From the NCBI GenBank assembly GCA_027306845.1, contig DAHUYY010000094.1, positions 1-7,297 of the forward strand: DNA of 7,297 nucleotides, in the 5' to 3' direction. The notes under the pieces are model-generated. The model was not told where the DNA came from, ran no database searches, and saw only the letters and a program-made list of their open reading frames with translations. The DNA is from Vulcanimicrobiota bacterium (GTDB lineage Bacteria > Vulcanimicrobiota > Vulcanimicrobiia > Vulcanimicrobiales > Vulcanimicrobiaceae). This document shows, one piece after another, positions 1 to 5,800 of the stretch (position 1 is its first letter; each line of letters opens with the position of its first letter). The translations under genes were made by a program, and so were the position numbers.

Positions 1-598
1 AGCTCCAAAGGTCGCTGACGTTATTATGAACCGAAAATCGTTGAAATTGCGCTTTCCATTCGTGCGAGCCCCCGGAGCGCAGAACGGCAAATGGGATGTG
101 CATCGTGATGACGTAGCCGGTTTTGGTAATTCGGCCTGCAGCCTTCCAATGGGGCGCATAGGCGCTGTTCTCCGACGAGTTCTGAAAGCGCGCCCCGCGC
201 GCGTTGGCAATGAATTGGTAGGAAAAGCCCTGGAGCCCCTGCGGATTAAGCGAGACCTGAACGTTGTCGTCTCCAAAGACCCCGGGCCCGTTGCTGAGCG
301 TCGACGCGACGACCGGCGAATGTTGCGTTACGACAAATGCTACATCTAGCCCACGAGCATCTTGGCCCACGTATACAATCGCCGGATGTGCGGCGCGCCG
401 CCGGTTGGTGAAATCGTAGCGAAGTTTAATCCGCGACGCCCCGCGCCACGTTGCGTCAACCCGTCCGGCGATCGCCGGTTCGTGGGCGCGCATCGGTCCG
501 TTACGCGTAGGTAAGCTTGCAGCCTGGACGCCGGCTATACTACCAAGCAGAATGAGGCTCGATAGCATAGCGATGGGCGTGGCTTTTGAGAAGAGCAT
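1..598 (-). CDS. Secreted CBM9-like/DUF5916-type protein, N-terminal part (3' end outside window)
   Basis: I translated this minus-strand frame by hand; it is open from an ATG at 598-596 to the window edge (199 codons). Residues 1-26 look like a signal peptide: short basic n-region (Lys5), hydrophobic stretch 10-23, and a VQA/A cleavage site near residue 26. Residues about 40-190 resemble the CBM9-like N-terminal domain of DUF5916 proteins: a GDDNVQVSLNP segment (109-119), a GFSYQFIANARG segment (124-135), then GYVITMHIPFAVLR (161-174) and WKAQFQRF (181-188), matching that family's usual 'DD-x-LDP ... F-x-NPxG ... IPF-x-LR ... W-x-x-F-x-R' order. In the family this domain usually precedes an outer-membrane beta-barrel; that part would lie outside the window. 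Substrate unknown. A second ATG (Met11) is possible. No convincing Shine-Dalgarno precedes either start. Family call is from pattern memory, so moderate certainty. Confidence 0.6.
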   Translation of the reverse strand, partial: MLFSKATPIAMLSSLILLGSIAGVQAASLPTRNGPMRAHEPAIAGRVDATWRGASRIKLRYDFTNRRRAAHPAIVYVGQDARGLDVAFVVTQHSPVVASTLSNGPGVFGDDNVQVSLNPQGLQGFSYQFIANARGARFQNSSENSAYAPHWKAAGRITKTGYVITMHIPFAVLRSGGSHEWKAQFQRFSVHNNVSDLWS

Positions 599-688
599 GC
601 GGCTTATACGGAGCCAGTCTCGGCGAAGTTTCAAGATACAAGAGCGACTTGCATCATTTTTCTCTCAAAAGGCAATGCCGGCGCTCGT

Positions 689-1027
689 TTACCCGCCGGC
701 AAGCTTCGCTCGTTTCCCTCGCGCGAGGAACCACGCGACGATACGTTCGCGGTGATCGCCCTGAATTTCGACGGTACCGTTCTTCACCGTGCCGCCGCTG
801 CCGCAGAGTTGCTTGAGCGCCTTCGCGGTTGTTACCAGCTCGTCTTCGGGAAGCCCGTAAATGACGCTCGCGCTGCTTGCGCGCCGCCGCTCGCGGGTGA
901 TGCGAATCACTCCGTCATCGGGAAGGAGTCTCGGCCGCAGCTTTGCGTCGCTCGGGCGCTTGCTCGCCGAAGGGTCAACTGCCCCGCCCTCGCTTGAATA
1001 GACCAGCCGCCGGTTTTGGTCGCTCAC
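689..1027 (-). CDS. yciH: SUI1/eIF1-family translation factor YciH
   Basis: This 112-residue protein belongs to the bacterial SUI1 (eIF1-like) family. The family acts at the small ribosomal subunit during initiation; in Escherichia coli YciH is linked to start-site fidelity and to repression of translation under stress. The N-terminus MSDQNRRLVYSSEGG matches the family opening (E. coli YciH begins MSDSNSRLVYSTETG). The SUI1 domain fills the C-terminal two thirds: DGVIRITRERR, then LPEDEL, the glycine-rich CGSGGTVKNG, IQGDHRERI, and the terminal KLAGG. I chose the GTG at 1027-1025 because it puts the start exactly where the family starts; a TTG at 1045-1043 would add six residues (MGTLRP). A GGGAA lies about 11 bases before the GTG, so the ribosome site is weak. 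It is divergent from the stalk-protein gene and followed on the same strand, after 90 bases, by the partial secreted-protein gene. Confidence 0.9.
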   Translation of the reverse strand: MSDQNRRLVYSSEGGAVDPSASKRPSDAKLRPRLLPDDGVIRITRERRRASSASVIYGLPEDELVTTAKALKQLCGSGGTVKNGTVEIQGDHRERIVAWFLARGKRAKLAGG

Positions 1028-1138
1028 CGGACGAAGGGTTCCCAAAGCGCTATCGGCGCTCCCCCCACCGACGAGCGATGGCGAGGACGGTCACTTTTAC
1101 ACAGTCCCCTTTTCAGAGAACTGCTACGATCGAGGTTC

Positions 1139-1143
1139 GGAGG
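1139..1143 (+). promoter_or_regulatory. Ribosome binding site (GGAGG) of the stalk-domain gene
   Basis: A consensus GGAGG ends 11 bases before the ATG at 1155. It supports this start. It is the strongest plus-strand Shine-Dalgarno in the window. Confidence 0.7.
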
Positions 1144-1154
1144 ATTGTCCTATC

Positions 1155-2225
1155 ATGAAGTTCCCTGCTCGTATTGCCTTTGCTACCGCACTGCTCGTCG
1201 GATCGCTCGCTCTCGTCCCCGCTGCCGCTCAAAATGTTACCGTGGTGGTCAATGGCCAAGTGATGTCCTTCGACCAGGCCCCCGTTATGGTAAACAATCG
1301 AGTCTTCGTGCCTATGCGCGCGATATTCGAACGCCTTGGATCGACCGTTTCATATTCCAATGGGAATATTAACGCTCAGGGCAACGGAAGGTCGGTGCAT
1401 CTTGCGATTGGCTCGCTCAATGCTTCGGTAAACGGAAATCCGTTGACGATGGACGTCGCACCGTTCTTGGTGAACGGACGAACGGAGGTACCGCTTCGTT
1501 TCGTCGCCCAAGCCCTAGGCGCGAACGTAAACTGGAACGGCAACACTTCGACTGTTTATATTGGAACATCGGGAAGCAGCAACACCTCAACACCACAACC
1601 GTACGCAACCCAGACACCGAGTTATCAATCGTTTTATCTAAATAACGAGCATCCGGTGAACGGTGGCACGGTGAATACGACGCACCCGAAAATTCACGCG
1701 ACTTTTAGCCAACCGGTCGATCTCAATTCCTTGCATGTAAGCGTCGATGGAAACGACGTGACCTCTCTCGTGTATACCAATGCAAGCGGTTTCGACGTGA
1801 CGCCGGGCTTCGCGCTCAATCCAGGTAACCACAACGTTACCGTAAGCGGAACCACCTCGAACGGCTCCCCTTTCAACACCGGATGGTCCTTCTATACCTC
1901 AAATACGGCGTCGGGGGCCGCACAAAACTATATCGTGAACGTCTCGCCGGCGCCGAACACTCGCACCGGCAGTTCGTTTACGCTCAGCGGCCGCACGTTA
2001 CCGAACTCGAAAATACACATCGTGGCGACCGGGACGAGTACGATCGGCGGTCTCTTTCAGGTCGGAACGGGAACGTTCCAATCCGACGTTACGGCCGATT
2101 CAAATGGATACTTCAACGTTCCGATCTCCCTCAACGTGCTCGGAGGCGGCCAGATCCGCGTCATTCTGACTTCGGTCTCACCCAATGGCGCATCGGTCGA
2201 AAACCAAGTGGTATACGGCGTCTAG
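1155..2225 (+). CDS. Secreted stalk-domain (copper amine oxidase N-terminal-like) protein with beta-sandwich C-terminus
   Basis: The 356-residue product starts with a clear signal peptide (Lys2, Arg6, hydrophobic 7-22, cleavage near VPAAA/Q at 25-26), so it is exported. Residues about 29-137 are a copper amine oxidase N-terminal-like 'stalk' domain. It consists of two homologous halves 60 residues apart: VNGQVMSFDQAP...VFVPMRAIFERLG (32-63) and VNGNPLTMDVAP...TEVPLRFVAQALG (92-123). These modules are non-catalytic and common in secreted or cell-surface proteins; no amine oxidase domain is present. A Ser/Thr/Pro/Gln-rich linker (138-160) follows. Residues 163-248 look like a bacterial Ig-like sandwich (HPVNGG...HPKIHATFSQPV...WSFYT). 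Residues 258-356 are a second probable sandwich (TLSGRTLPNSKIHIV...SNGYFNVPI). Role unknown; surface binding or an envelope scaffold is a guess. The LOG-family gene begins 54 bases downstream on the same strand. Confidence 0.85.
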   Translation: MKFPARIAFATALLVGSLALVPAAAQNVTVVVNGQVMSFDQAPVMVNNRVFVPMRAIFERLGSTVSYSNGNINAQGNGRSVHLAIGSLNASVNGNPLTMDVAPFLVNGRTEVPLRFVAQALGANVNWNGNTSTVYIGTSGSSNTSTPQPYATQTPSYQSFYLNNEHPVNGGTVNTTHPKIHATFSQPVDLNSLHVSVDGNDVTSLVYTNASGFDVTPGFALNPGNHNVTVSGTTSNGSPFNTGWSFYTSNTASGAAQNYIVNVSPAPNTRTGSSFTLSGRTLPNSKIHIVATGTSTIGGLFQVGTGTFQSDVTADSNGYFNVPISLNVLGGGQIRVILTSVSPNGASVENQVVYGV

Positions 2226-2279
2226 CCGTTCGCGCTTGCCAGGCCCCGCGTTCTCGAACGTACAACTCATCGTTCTGCG

Positions 2280-2834
2280 ATGAAACGAATATGCGTCTTT
2301 TGCGGCTCGCGCTCCGGGCGCGGCGACAACTTCCTTGCTCTCGCCCGTAGTGTCGGCACCGAGCTGGCCGAACGTGGCATCGGCATCGTGTATGGCGGTG
2401 GGCGCGTGGGGTTGATGGGAGCACTCGCCGACGCAGCACTTGAAGCGGGCGGCGAAGTGATCGGCATCATTCCCCATGCACTCGAGCGCGCGGAGGTCGC
2501 GCATCAAGGGCTAACGGCGCTGCATGTCGTCATCTCGATGCACGAGCGCAAGGCCATGATGGGAAATCTCAGCGATGCATTCCTCGCTCTTCCCGGTGGC
2601 TTCGGCACGATGGACGAACTCTTTGAAGCCCTGACCTGGCAACAGCTCGGGTATCACGAAAAGCCTATTGCGTTACTCGATAACGGCGATTTTTTTGCGC
2701 CGCTGTTAGGCCTGCTCCAGCGGATGCTCGACGACGATCTTCTAACGATTGAAAGCTACGGGCGCGTCCGGCTCGCTGCCTCGCTCGCCGACGCCCTCGC
2801 CGACCCGGCGATGGCGCGCGCCCTTACGTCGTAG
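2280..2834 (+). CDS. LOG-family (TIGR00730) nucleoside 5'-monophosphate phosphoribohydrolase
   Basis: This 184-residue Rossmann-fold protein is a LOG-family enzyme. Characterised members cleave the N-glycosidic bond of nucleoside 5'-monophosphates (cytokinin riboside monophosphates in plants and some bacteria, or AMP), giving free base and ribose 5-phosphate. Visible hallmarks are the N-terminal strand ICVFCGS (4-10), the nucleotide loop GGGRVGLMG (39-47), the conserved MHERKAMM (87-94), and the signature PGGFGTMDE (105-113) with its acidic residue. Length is normal for the short cytosolic LOG type; there is no signal peptide. The ATG at 2280 lies immediately before the conserved first strand; no Shine-Dalgarno is visible, so the gene may be leaderless or read from the upstream transcript. 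Its last 11 bases overlap the 3' end of the convergent GH1 gene. True substrate in this organism is not known; family assignment is secure. Confidence 0.92.
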   Translation: MKRICVFCGSRSGRGDNFLALARSVGTELAERGIGIVYGGGRVGLMGALADAALEAGGEVIGIIPHALERAEVAHQGLTALHVVISMHERKAMMGNLSDAFLALPGGFGTMDELFEALTWQQLGYHEKPIALLDNGDFFAPLLGLLQRMLDDDLLTIESYGRVRLAASLADALADPAMARALTS

Positions 2835-4953
2835 CACGATGGCCGGCGATAATCTCTGCGTACCGCGCGCTCGCGTCGGTGGGTATGCGCTTCAACGCGG
2901 GGTCGTTATCGAGGTCGATGTGATAGAGCCCAAAATCGCTGTTATCGTCGAATGGTAATCCCCATTCGCGATTCGAGGTAATGCTCCAGCAGAGGTATGC
3001 TTCGACCGGTACTCCGGCGCCGATCGCACGGTCGACCTCGGCGATATGCGCGGCGAGGTATGCGGCGCGAGAGAATCCATCGGCGCTGGTAACGCAGCCG
3101 TTCTCGATAACGACGATCGGCTTATCGGGAAACTGTTCGTGCGCTTGACGTAATATACGTTCGAGTTCACCGGGCCAAACCGGCGCCTGCGCGTATCGAC
3201 ACTCCGCTGCGGCTCCGAGCCGCTGCAATTCTCCGGGCCAGACCGAAGGAACGCCCCAATAATAATCGAGGCCGACAAAATCGAGCGTGCCGATGCATTC
3301 GCGCGGGCAGAGAAACTCAGGGAGTTGCCCGAGCATCGCGAGGTTCCACCAATTCGTACCGACGAGCGTGCCGAACATCGCGAGCGTGCGACGCCACTTA
3401 TCGAAAATTTGCAGCCAGGAACGCGTTGCCGTAAGGCGATCGCTCTGCCCGAGCACGATGAACTCGATATTCGGGTTATCGCTTTGCAACACTTCACGTG
3501 CGATCGCTTTTGCGAGATCGATTTCGAGGCCGCTATATCCCCCGCGGCCGTCGGCTTCGCAGAGCCCCGGCACACCGGGATGAATTCCGATGCGCATCCG
3601 CCCCCGTTTTCGGATCTGCACGACGGAGGCTCCGACTTCGCGCTTCGGGTCGGGCGGCGCCACCGGCGCGCCTCGCCCGACATGGCTCAGGGTCGCGCGC
3701 CCATGCGCGTGCGGCAAATCCGGGTGCTGCGAGCGCAGCGTCGCCACGGCGCGGTCGACGGCGTCGAGGAGTGCGTGATGCCCGGGCGGCACGGCGACGG
3801 CGTAATGGCGTGCATATCCCGGAAGCAGCGTCACCGTAAGCTCACCGTCTGCATACGGCGCGACCAAGGCTTGGTCGCTGTATAGCAGCGCGATCGTCCC
3901 CGCTCGAAGCGCTGCGAGCGCCGCGTTCATATCGGCAAAATACAGCACCGTCGCGTCGGGGAAGCGCGCGCCGACGCTCTCCGAGGCCTCGGAGCTCTTC
4001 AACACGCCGACCGTTACTTTCCAATTCGCAAGCGACGCGGGGATCGTCATGGTTTTCACGTGCAGCGCCGCAGCGTGCGTCGCGAAATACGGCTCCGAGA
4101 AGAGCACCTGCTCCATACGTGCGTGCGTGATCGCAATTTGCGCGACCGAACAATCGACGCGTCCGTTTTCGACGATTCCGGCCTGCACGATGCGCGATGC
4201 ATGTTTGCGTATCTCTTCGGGTGATTTCGCGTGCGTCGCGCTGCGGTCGACGAGTTTCTGCAACCAACGCGGAAGCCCGAGAACCAGCGGGTTCGCGCCG
4301 ACTTTTGCGGTGGGGACGATCGCTCGAATCGCCGCGCGCGTGCGGGAATGAGCGAGCAACAGGTTGGGAATGAGGCGCAAGACCGCGTCCATCTGCTCTT
4401 CGGGAATCGTATCGGGCGGCTGCCCCGGCGGCATTGGGTAAGCACGCATCCAAAAGCCCTTGATAAATCCATAGACGAGTTGATTCGGCTCGTTGACGCT
4501 TACGTAGTAATCGATGAGATCGCCAAGCCGTCGCGCCACCTGCTCTGCGTAGCGCGCCATACGATCGGGGAAGCCTTTGTCGAGCAATCCCGCGCCGCCG
4601 CCGGCTGCCTGTACGTGCAGCGGCCAGGTGTTGTGATGGATCGTAACGACCGCTTGCATGCCGGCTGCGCGCAGATACTCCAGCAACTCGCGATAGTGCG
4701 CGAATGCTTCCTCGCTCCACACTCCGGGTTCGGGCTCGAGGCGCGCCCAGGAGAGCGAGAGGCGGAAGATCGTGCAACCAAGCCCTTTGGCGAGATCGAT
4801 ATCTTCGCGATAGCGATTCCAGAAATCGGTCGCTTTTCCACGTTCGGTGAGCCCGCGCGAGCGCTCCCAGAGATCGCGAATATCGTCGTTGCCGTCGTAG
4901 GCCTCACATTGATGGTCGGCCGTCGCAACGCCGAAGTGCATGCTCTCGCTCAT
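2824..4953 (-). CDS. Family 1 glycoside hydrolase with an inserted, circularly permuted SBP_bac_3 domain
   Basis: The 709-residue product is a GH1 enzyme (beta-glucosidase-type, retaining) split by another domain. GH1 part one (about 1-247) has FGVATADHQ with Q15, LSLSWARLEP (65-74), TIHHNTWPLHV (104-114) and the acid/base motif VNEP (E155). GH1 part two (about 511-709) has the nucleophile motif IVVIENG (E617) and the sugar-binding CWSITSNREWG (655-665). Together they give about 446 residues, a normal GH1 length. Between them lies a full-length amino-acid-type binding-protein domain in permuted order (separate entry). There is no signal peptide, so a cytosolic enzyme is expected. I chose the ATG at 4953 because GAAGG sits 7 bases upstream and the GH1 fold starts directly after it; a longer frame to 5223 would add 90 low-complexity residues antisense to the dehydrogenase. 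Substrate is unknown. The frame is intact, with no sign of decay. Confidence 0.9.
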   Translation of the reverse strand: MSESMHFGVATADHQCEAYDGNDDIRDLWERSRGLTERGKATDFWNRYREDIDLAKGLGCTIFRLSLSWARLEPEPGVWSEEAFAHYRELLEYLRAAGMQAVVTIHHNTWPLHVQAAGGGAGLLDKGFPDRMARYAEQVARRLGDLIDYYVSVNEPNQLVYGFIKGFWMRAYPMPPGQPPDTIPEEQMDAVLRLIPNLLLAHSRTRAAIRAIVPTAKVGANPLVLGLPRWLQKLVDRSATHAKSPEEIRKHASRIVQAGIVENGRVDCSVAQIAITHARMEQVLFSEPYFATHAAALHVKTMTIPASLANWKVTVGVLKSSEASESVGARFPDATVLYFADMNAALAALRAGTIALLYSDQALVAPYADGELTVTLLPGYARHYAVAVPPGHHALLDAVDRAVATLRSQHPDLPHAHGRATLSHVGRGAPVAPPDPKREVGASVVQIRKRGRMRIGIHPGVPGLCEADGRGGYSGLEIDLAKAIAREVLQSDNPNIEFIVLGQSDRLTATRSWLQIFDKWRRTLAMFGTLVGTNWWNLAMLGQLPEFLCPRECIGTLDFVGLDYYWGVPSVWPGELQRLGAAAECRYAQAPVWPGELERILRQAHEQFPDKPIVVIENGCVTSADGFSRAAYLAAHIAEVDRAIGAGVPVEAYLCWSITSNREWGLPFDDNSDFGLYHIDLDNDPALKRIPTDASARYAEIIAGHRATT
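3424..4212 (-). other. Permuted periplasmic-binding-protein (SBP_bac_3) insert within the GH1 gene
   Basis: Residues about 248-510 of the GH1 protein. The first piece (248-412) is the second part of an SBP_bac_3 fold: GRVDCSVAQIAITHARMEQV (264-283), FSEPYF (285-290), then WKVTVGVLKSSEASESV (311-327) and ALRAGTIALLYSDQALV (348-364). A Pro/His/Arg-rich linker spans 413-440. The second piece (441-510) is the canonical N-terminal start: IRKRGRMRIGIHPGVPG (447-463), GLEIDLAKAIAREV (475-488), IEFIVL (496-501). Added together the two pieces make about 235 residues, one complete domain. R279 (in ITHAR) and D360 (in LLYSD) align with the Arg and Asp that hold the carboxylate and amino groups of amino acids in GlnH/HisJ-type proteins, so ligand binding looks preserved. 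Boundaries are approximate, judged by eye. Confidence 0.82.
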
Positions 4954-4960
4954 GCGCGCA

Positions 4961-4965
4961 CCTTC
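4961..4965 (-). promoter_or_regulatory. Ribosome binding site (GAAGG) of the GH1 gene
   Basis: On the minus strand GAAGG lies 7 bases before the ATG at 4953. This spacing decides the start in favour of the 709-residue protein over upstream in-frame ATGs. Confidence 0.65.
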
Positions 4966-5029
4966 GCCGCAGGCTGGAGAGCTCCGCCGCCGTAGGCGCG
5001 AGGATGCGTCGGGCCGAAGCGAGCCCGGC

Positions 5030-5761
5030 ATGAGATTCACCAATAAAACCTGCATCGTCACCGGTGGCGGCTCGGGAATCGGACTGGCCGCTTGCTTGCA
5101 ATTCGCTCGCGAGGGCGCGCGCGTTGCGGTCGCCGATCTGCACGTCGAGGCGGCGCAGCAGACCGTGGCTGCGATCGTCGCCGCTGGCGGAACGGCGCTC
5201 GCACTCGCCGTCGATGTCGGCAACTCCGCGCAAGTGCAAGATGTAATCGCGAAGACGGTCGCCGCCTATGGACCGATCGACGCCATCGTCAACGACGCCG
5301 CGATGATGACGTTCACGCCGATCGTCGATATCGCCGAAGCCGATTTCTTTCACGTCATTACGACAAATTTAGGATCGGTCTTTTACTTTTGCAAGTACGG
5401 CATTCCGCACATGAATGACGGCGGCGCGATCGTCAATTTAAGTTCGGTGCACGCGCACGCGACCACCGCAAACGTCGTTCCGTATGCATCGTCGAAAGGC
5501 GCCATCGAGGCATTTACGCGCGGGCTGAGCATCGAACTCACCGCGCGCAAGATTCGCGTGAATGCAGTCGCTCCGGGCGCGGTCGATACGCCGATGCTCT
5601 GGAATAACCCAAACGTGAAGAGCGGCGCCGAGAAAGTCACCGGCGCAATCGGCAAGCCCGAAGATCTCGCCGCCGCGATCTGTTTTCTCGCATCGAGCGA
5701 TGCGGCATTCGTCAACGGCACGACGCTCGTCGTCGACGGCGGACGCCTCGCGAACCTGTGA
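5030..5761 (+). CDS. Classical short-chain dehydrogenase/reductase (SDR)
   Basis: The 243-residue product is a classical SDR, a cytosolic NAD(P)-dependent oxidoreductase of normal length. Visible motifs are the dinucleotide loop TGGGSGIG (11-18), Asp36 at the end of the second strand (ADL), VDV (61-63), the NNAG-type motif present as NDAA (88-91), Asn113, the catalytic serine S139 (NLSSVHAH), Y152 and K156 (YASSK), and NAVAPGAVDTPM (178-189) after the active site. Asp36 is the usual sign of NAD(H) rather than NADP(H) preference. The C-terminal VNGTTLVVDGG is typical of the glucose 1-dehydrogenase / 3-oxoacyl-ACP reductase-like branch, but the substrate cannot be read from sequence. I chose the ATG at 5030, immediately before the first strand; an in-frame ATG at 4940 would add 30 Arg-rich residues overlapping the GH1 start. 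No strong Shine-Dalgarno is visible. Divergent from the GH1 gene with a 76-base gap, so shared regulation is possible. Confidence 0.9.
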   Translation: MRFTNKTCIVTGGGSGIGLAACLQFAREGARVAVADLHVEAAQQTVAAIVAAGGTALALAVDVGNSAQVQDVIAKTVAAYGPIDAIVNDAAMMTFTPIVDIAEADFFHVITTNLGSVFYFCKYGIPHMNDGGAIVNLSSVHAHATTANVVPYASSKGAIEAFTRGLSIELTARKIRVNAVAPGAVDTPMLWNNPNVKSGAEKVTGAIGKPEDLAAAICFLASSDAAFVNGTTLVVDGGRLANL

Positions 5762-5768
5762 AGGCGAA

Positions 5769-5800
5769 GCGCTCCTCGGGGATGCCTACCCCTGGAGCGC
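5769..5800. terminator. GC-rich hairpin between convergent genes, possible bidirectional terminator
   Basis: The arms GCGCTCC (5769-5775) and GGAGCGC (5794-5800) pair perfectly. After a small TC/T internal mismatch, GGGG (5778-5781) pairs with CCCC (5789-5792), leaving a 7-base loop (5782-5788). The hairpin starts 7 bases after the dehydrogenase stop codon and includes the last codons and stop of the E1 gene; the stop triplet lies in the loop. There is no T-run on either strand, so it is not a textbook intrinsic terminator. It may instead slow polymerase or protect 3' ends. Confidence 0.5.

Noticed and set aside
26..349. Plus-strand frame at the left edge
   Set aside because: The opposite strand encodes the CBM9-like secreted protein with a signal peptide; this frame shows no family features.
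599..688. Promoter (TTGAAA and TATAAG on the minus strand) before the partial secreted gene
   Set aside because: The spacing is about 20 bases, and the TATAAG ends only 4 bases before the ATG, so the transcript would start inside the gene.
1028..1045. TTG start for yciH giving six more residues
   Set aside because: The GTG at 1027 reproduces the conserved family N-terminus MSD-x-N-x-RLVYS; the extra MGTLRP has no family counterpart.
1046..1060. AGCGC/GCGCT inverted repeat (5 bp, 5-base loop) in the yciH leader, a possible regulatory hairpin
   Set aside because: Too short to separate from chance in GC-rich sequence, and nothing else around it suggests a riboswitch or attenuator.
3424..4212. 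The GH1 interruption as an assembly chimera or frameshifted pseudogene
   Set aside because: A single frame runs through both junctions with no stop, both domains are complete in total length, and base composition by eye does not change.
3842..4777. Long minus-strand Arg-rich frame inside the GH1 gene
   Set aside because: It is a shadow of the GH1 coding frame: Arg/Ala/Ser-rich, no recognisable motif, no ribosome binding site.
4940..5029. A 30-residue extension of the dehydrogenase (ATG at 4940)
   Set aside because: The added residues are Arg-rich, overlap the GH1 start, and the SDR fold begins right after the ATG at 5030.
4954..5223. A 90-residue N-terminal extension of the GH1 protein (in-frame ATG at 5223)
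   Set aside because: It is low-complexity, antisense to the dehydrogenase, lacks a ribosome binding site, and the GH1 fold starts just after the ATG at 4953, which has GAAGG 7 bases upstream.
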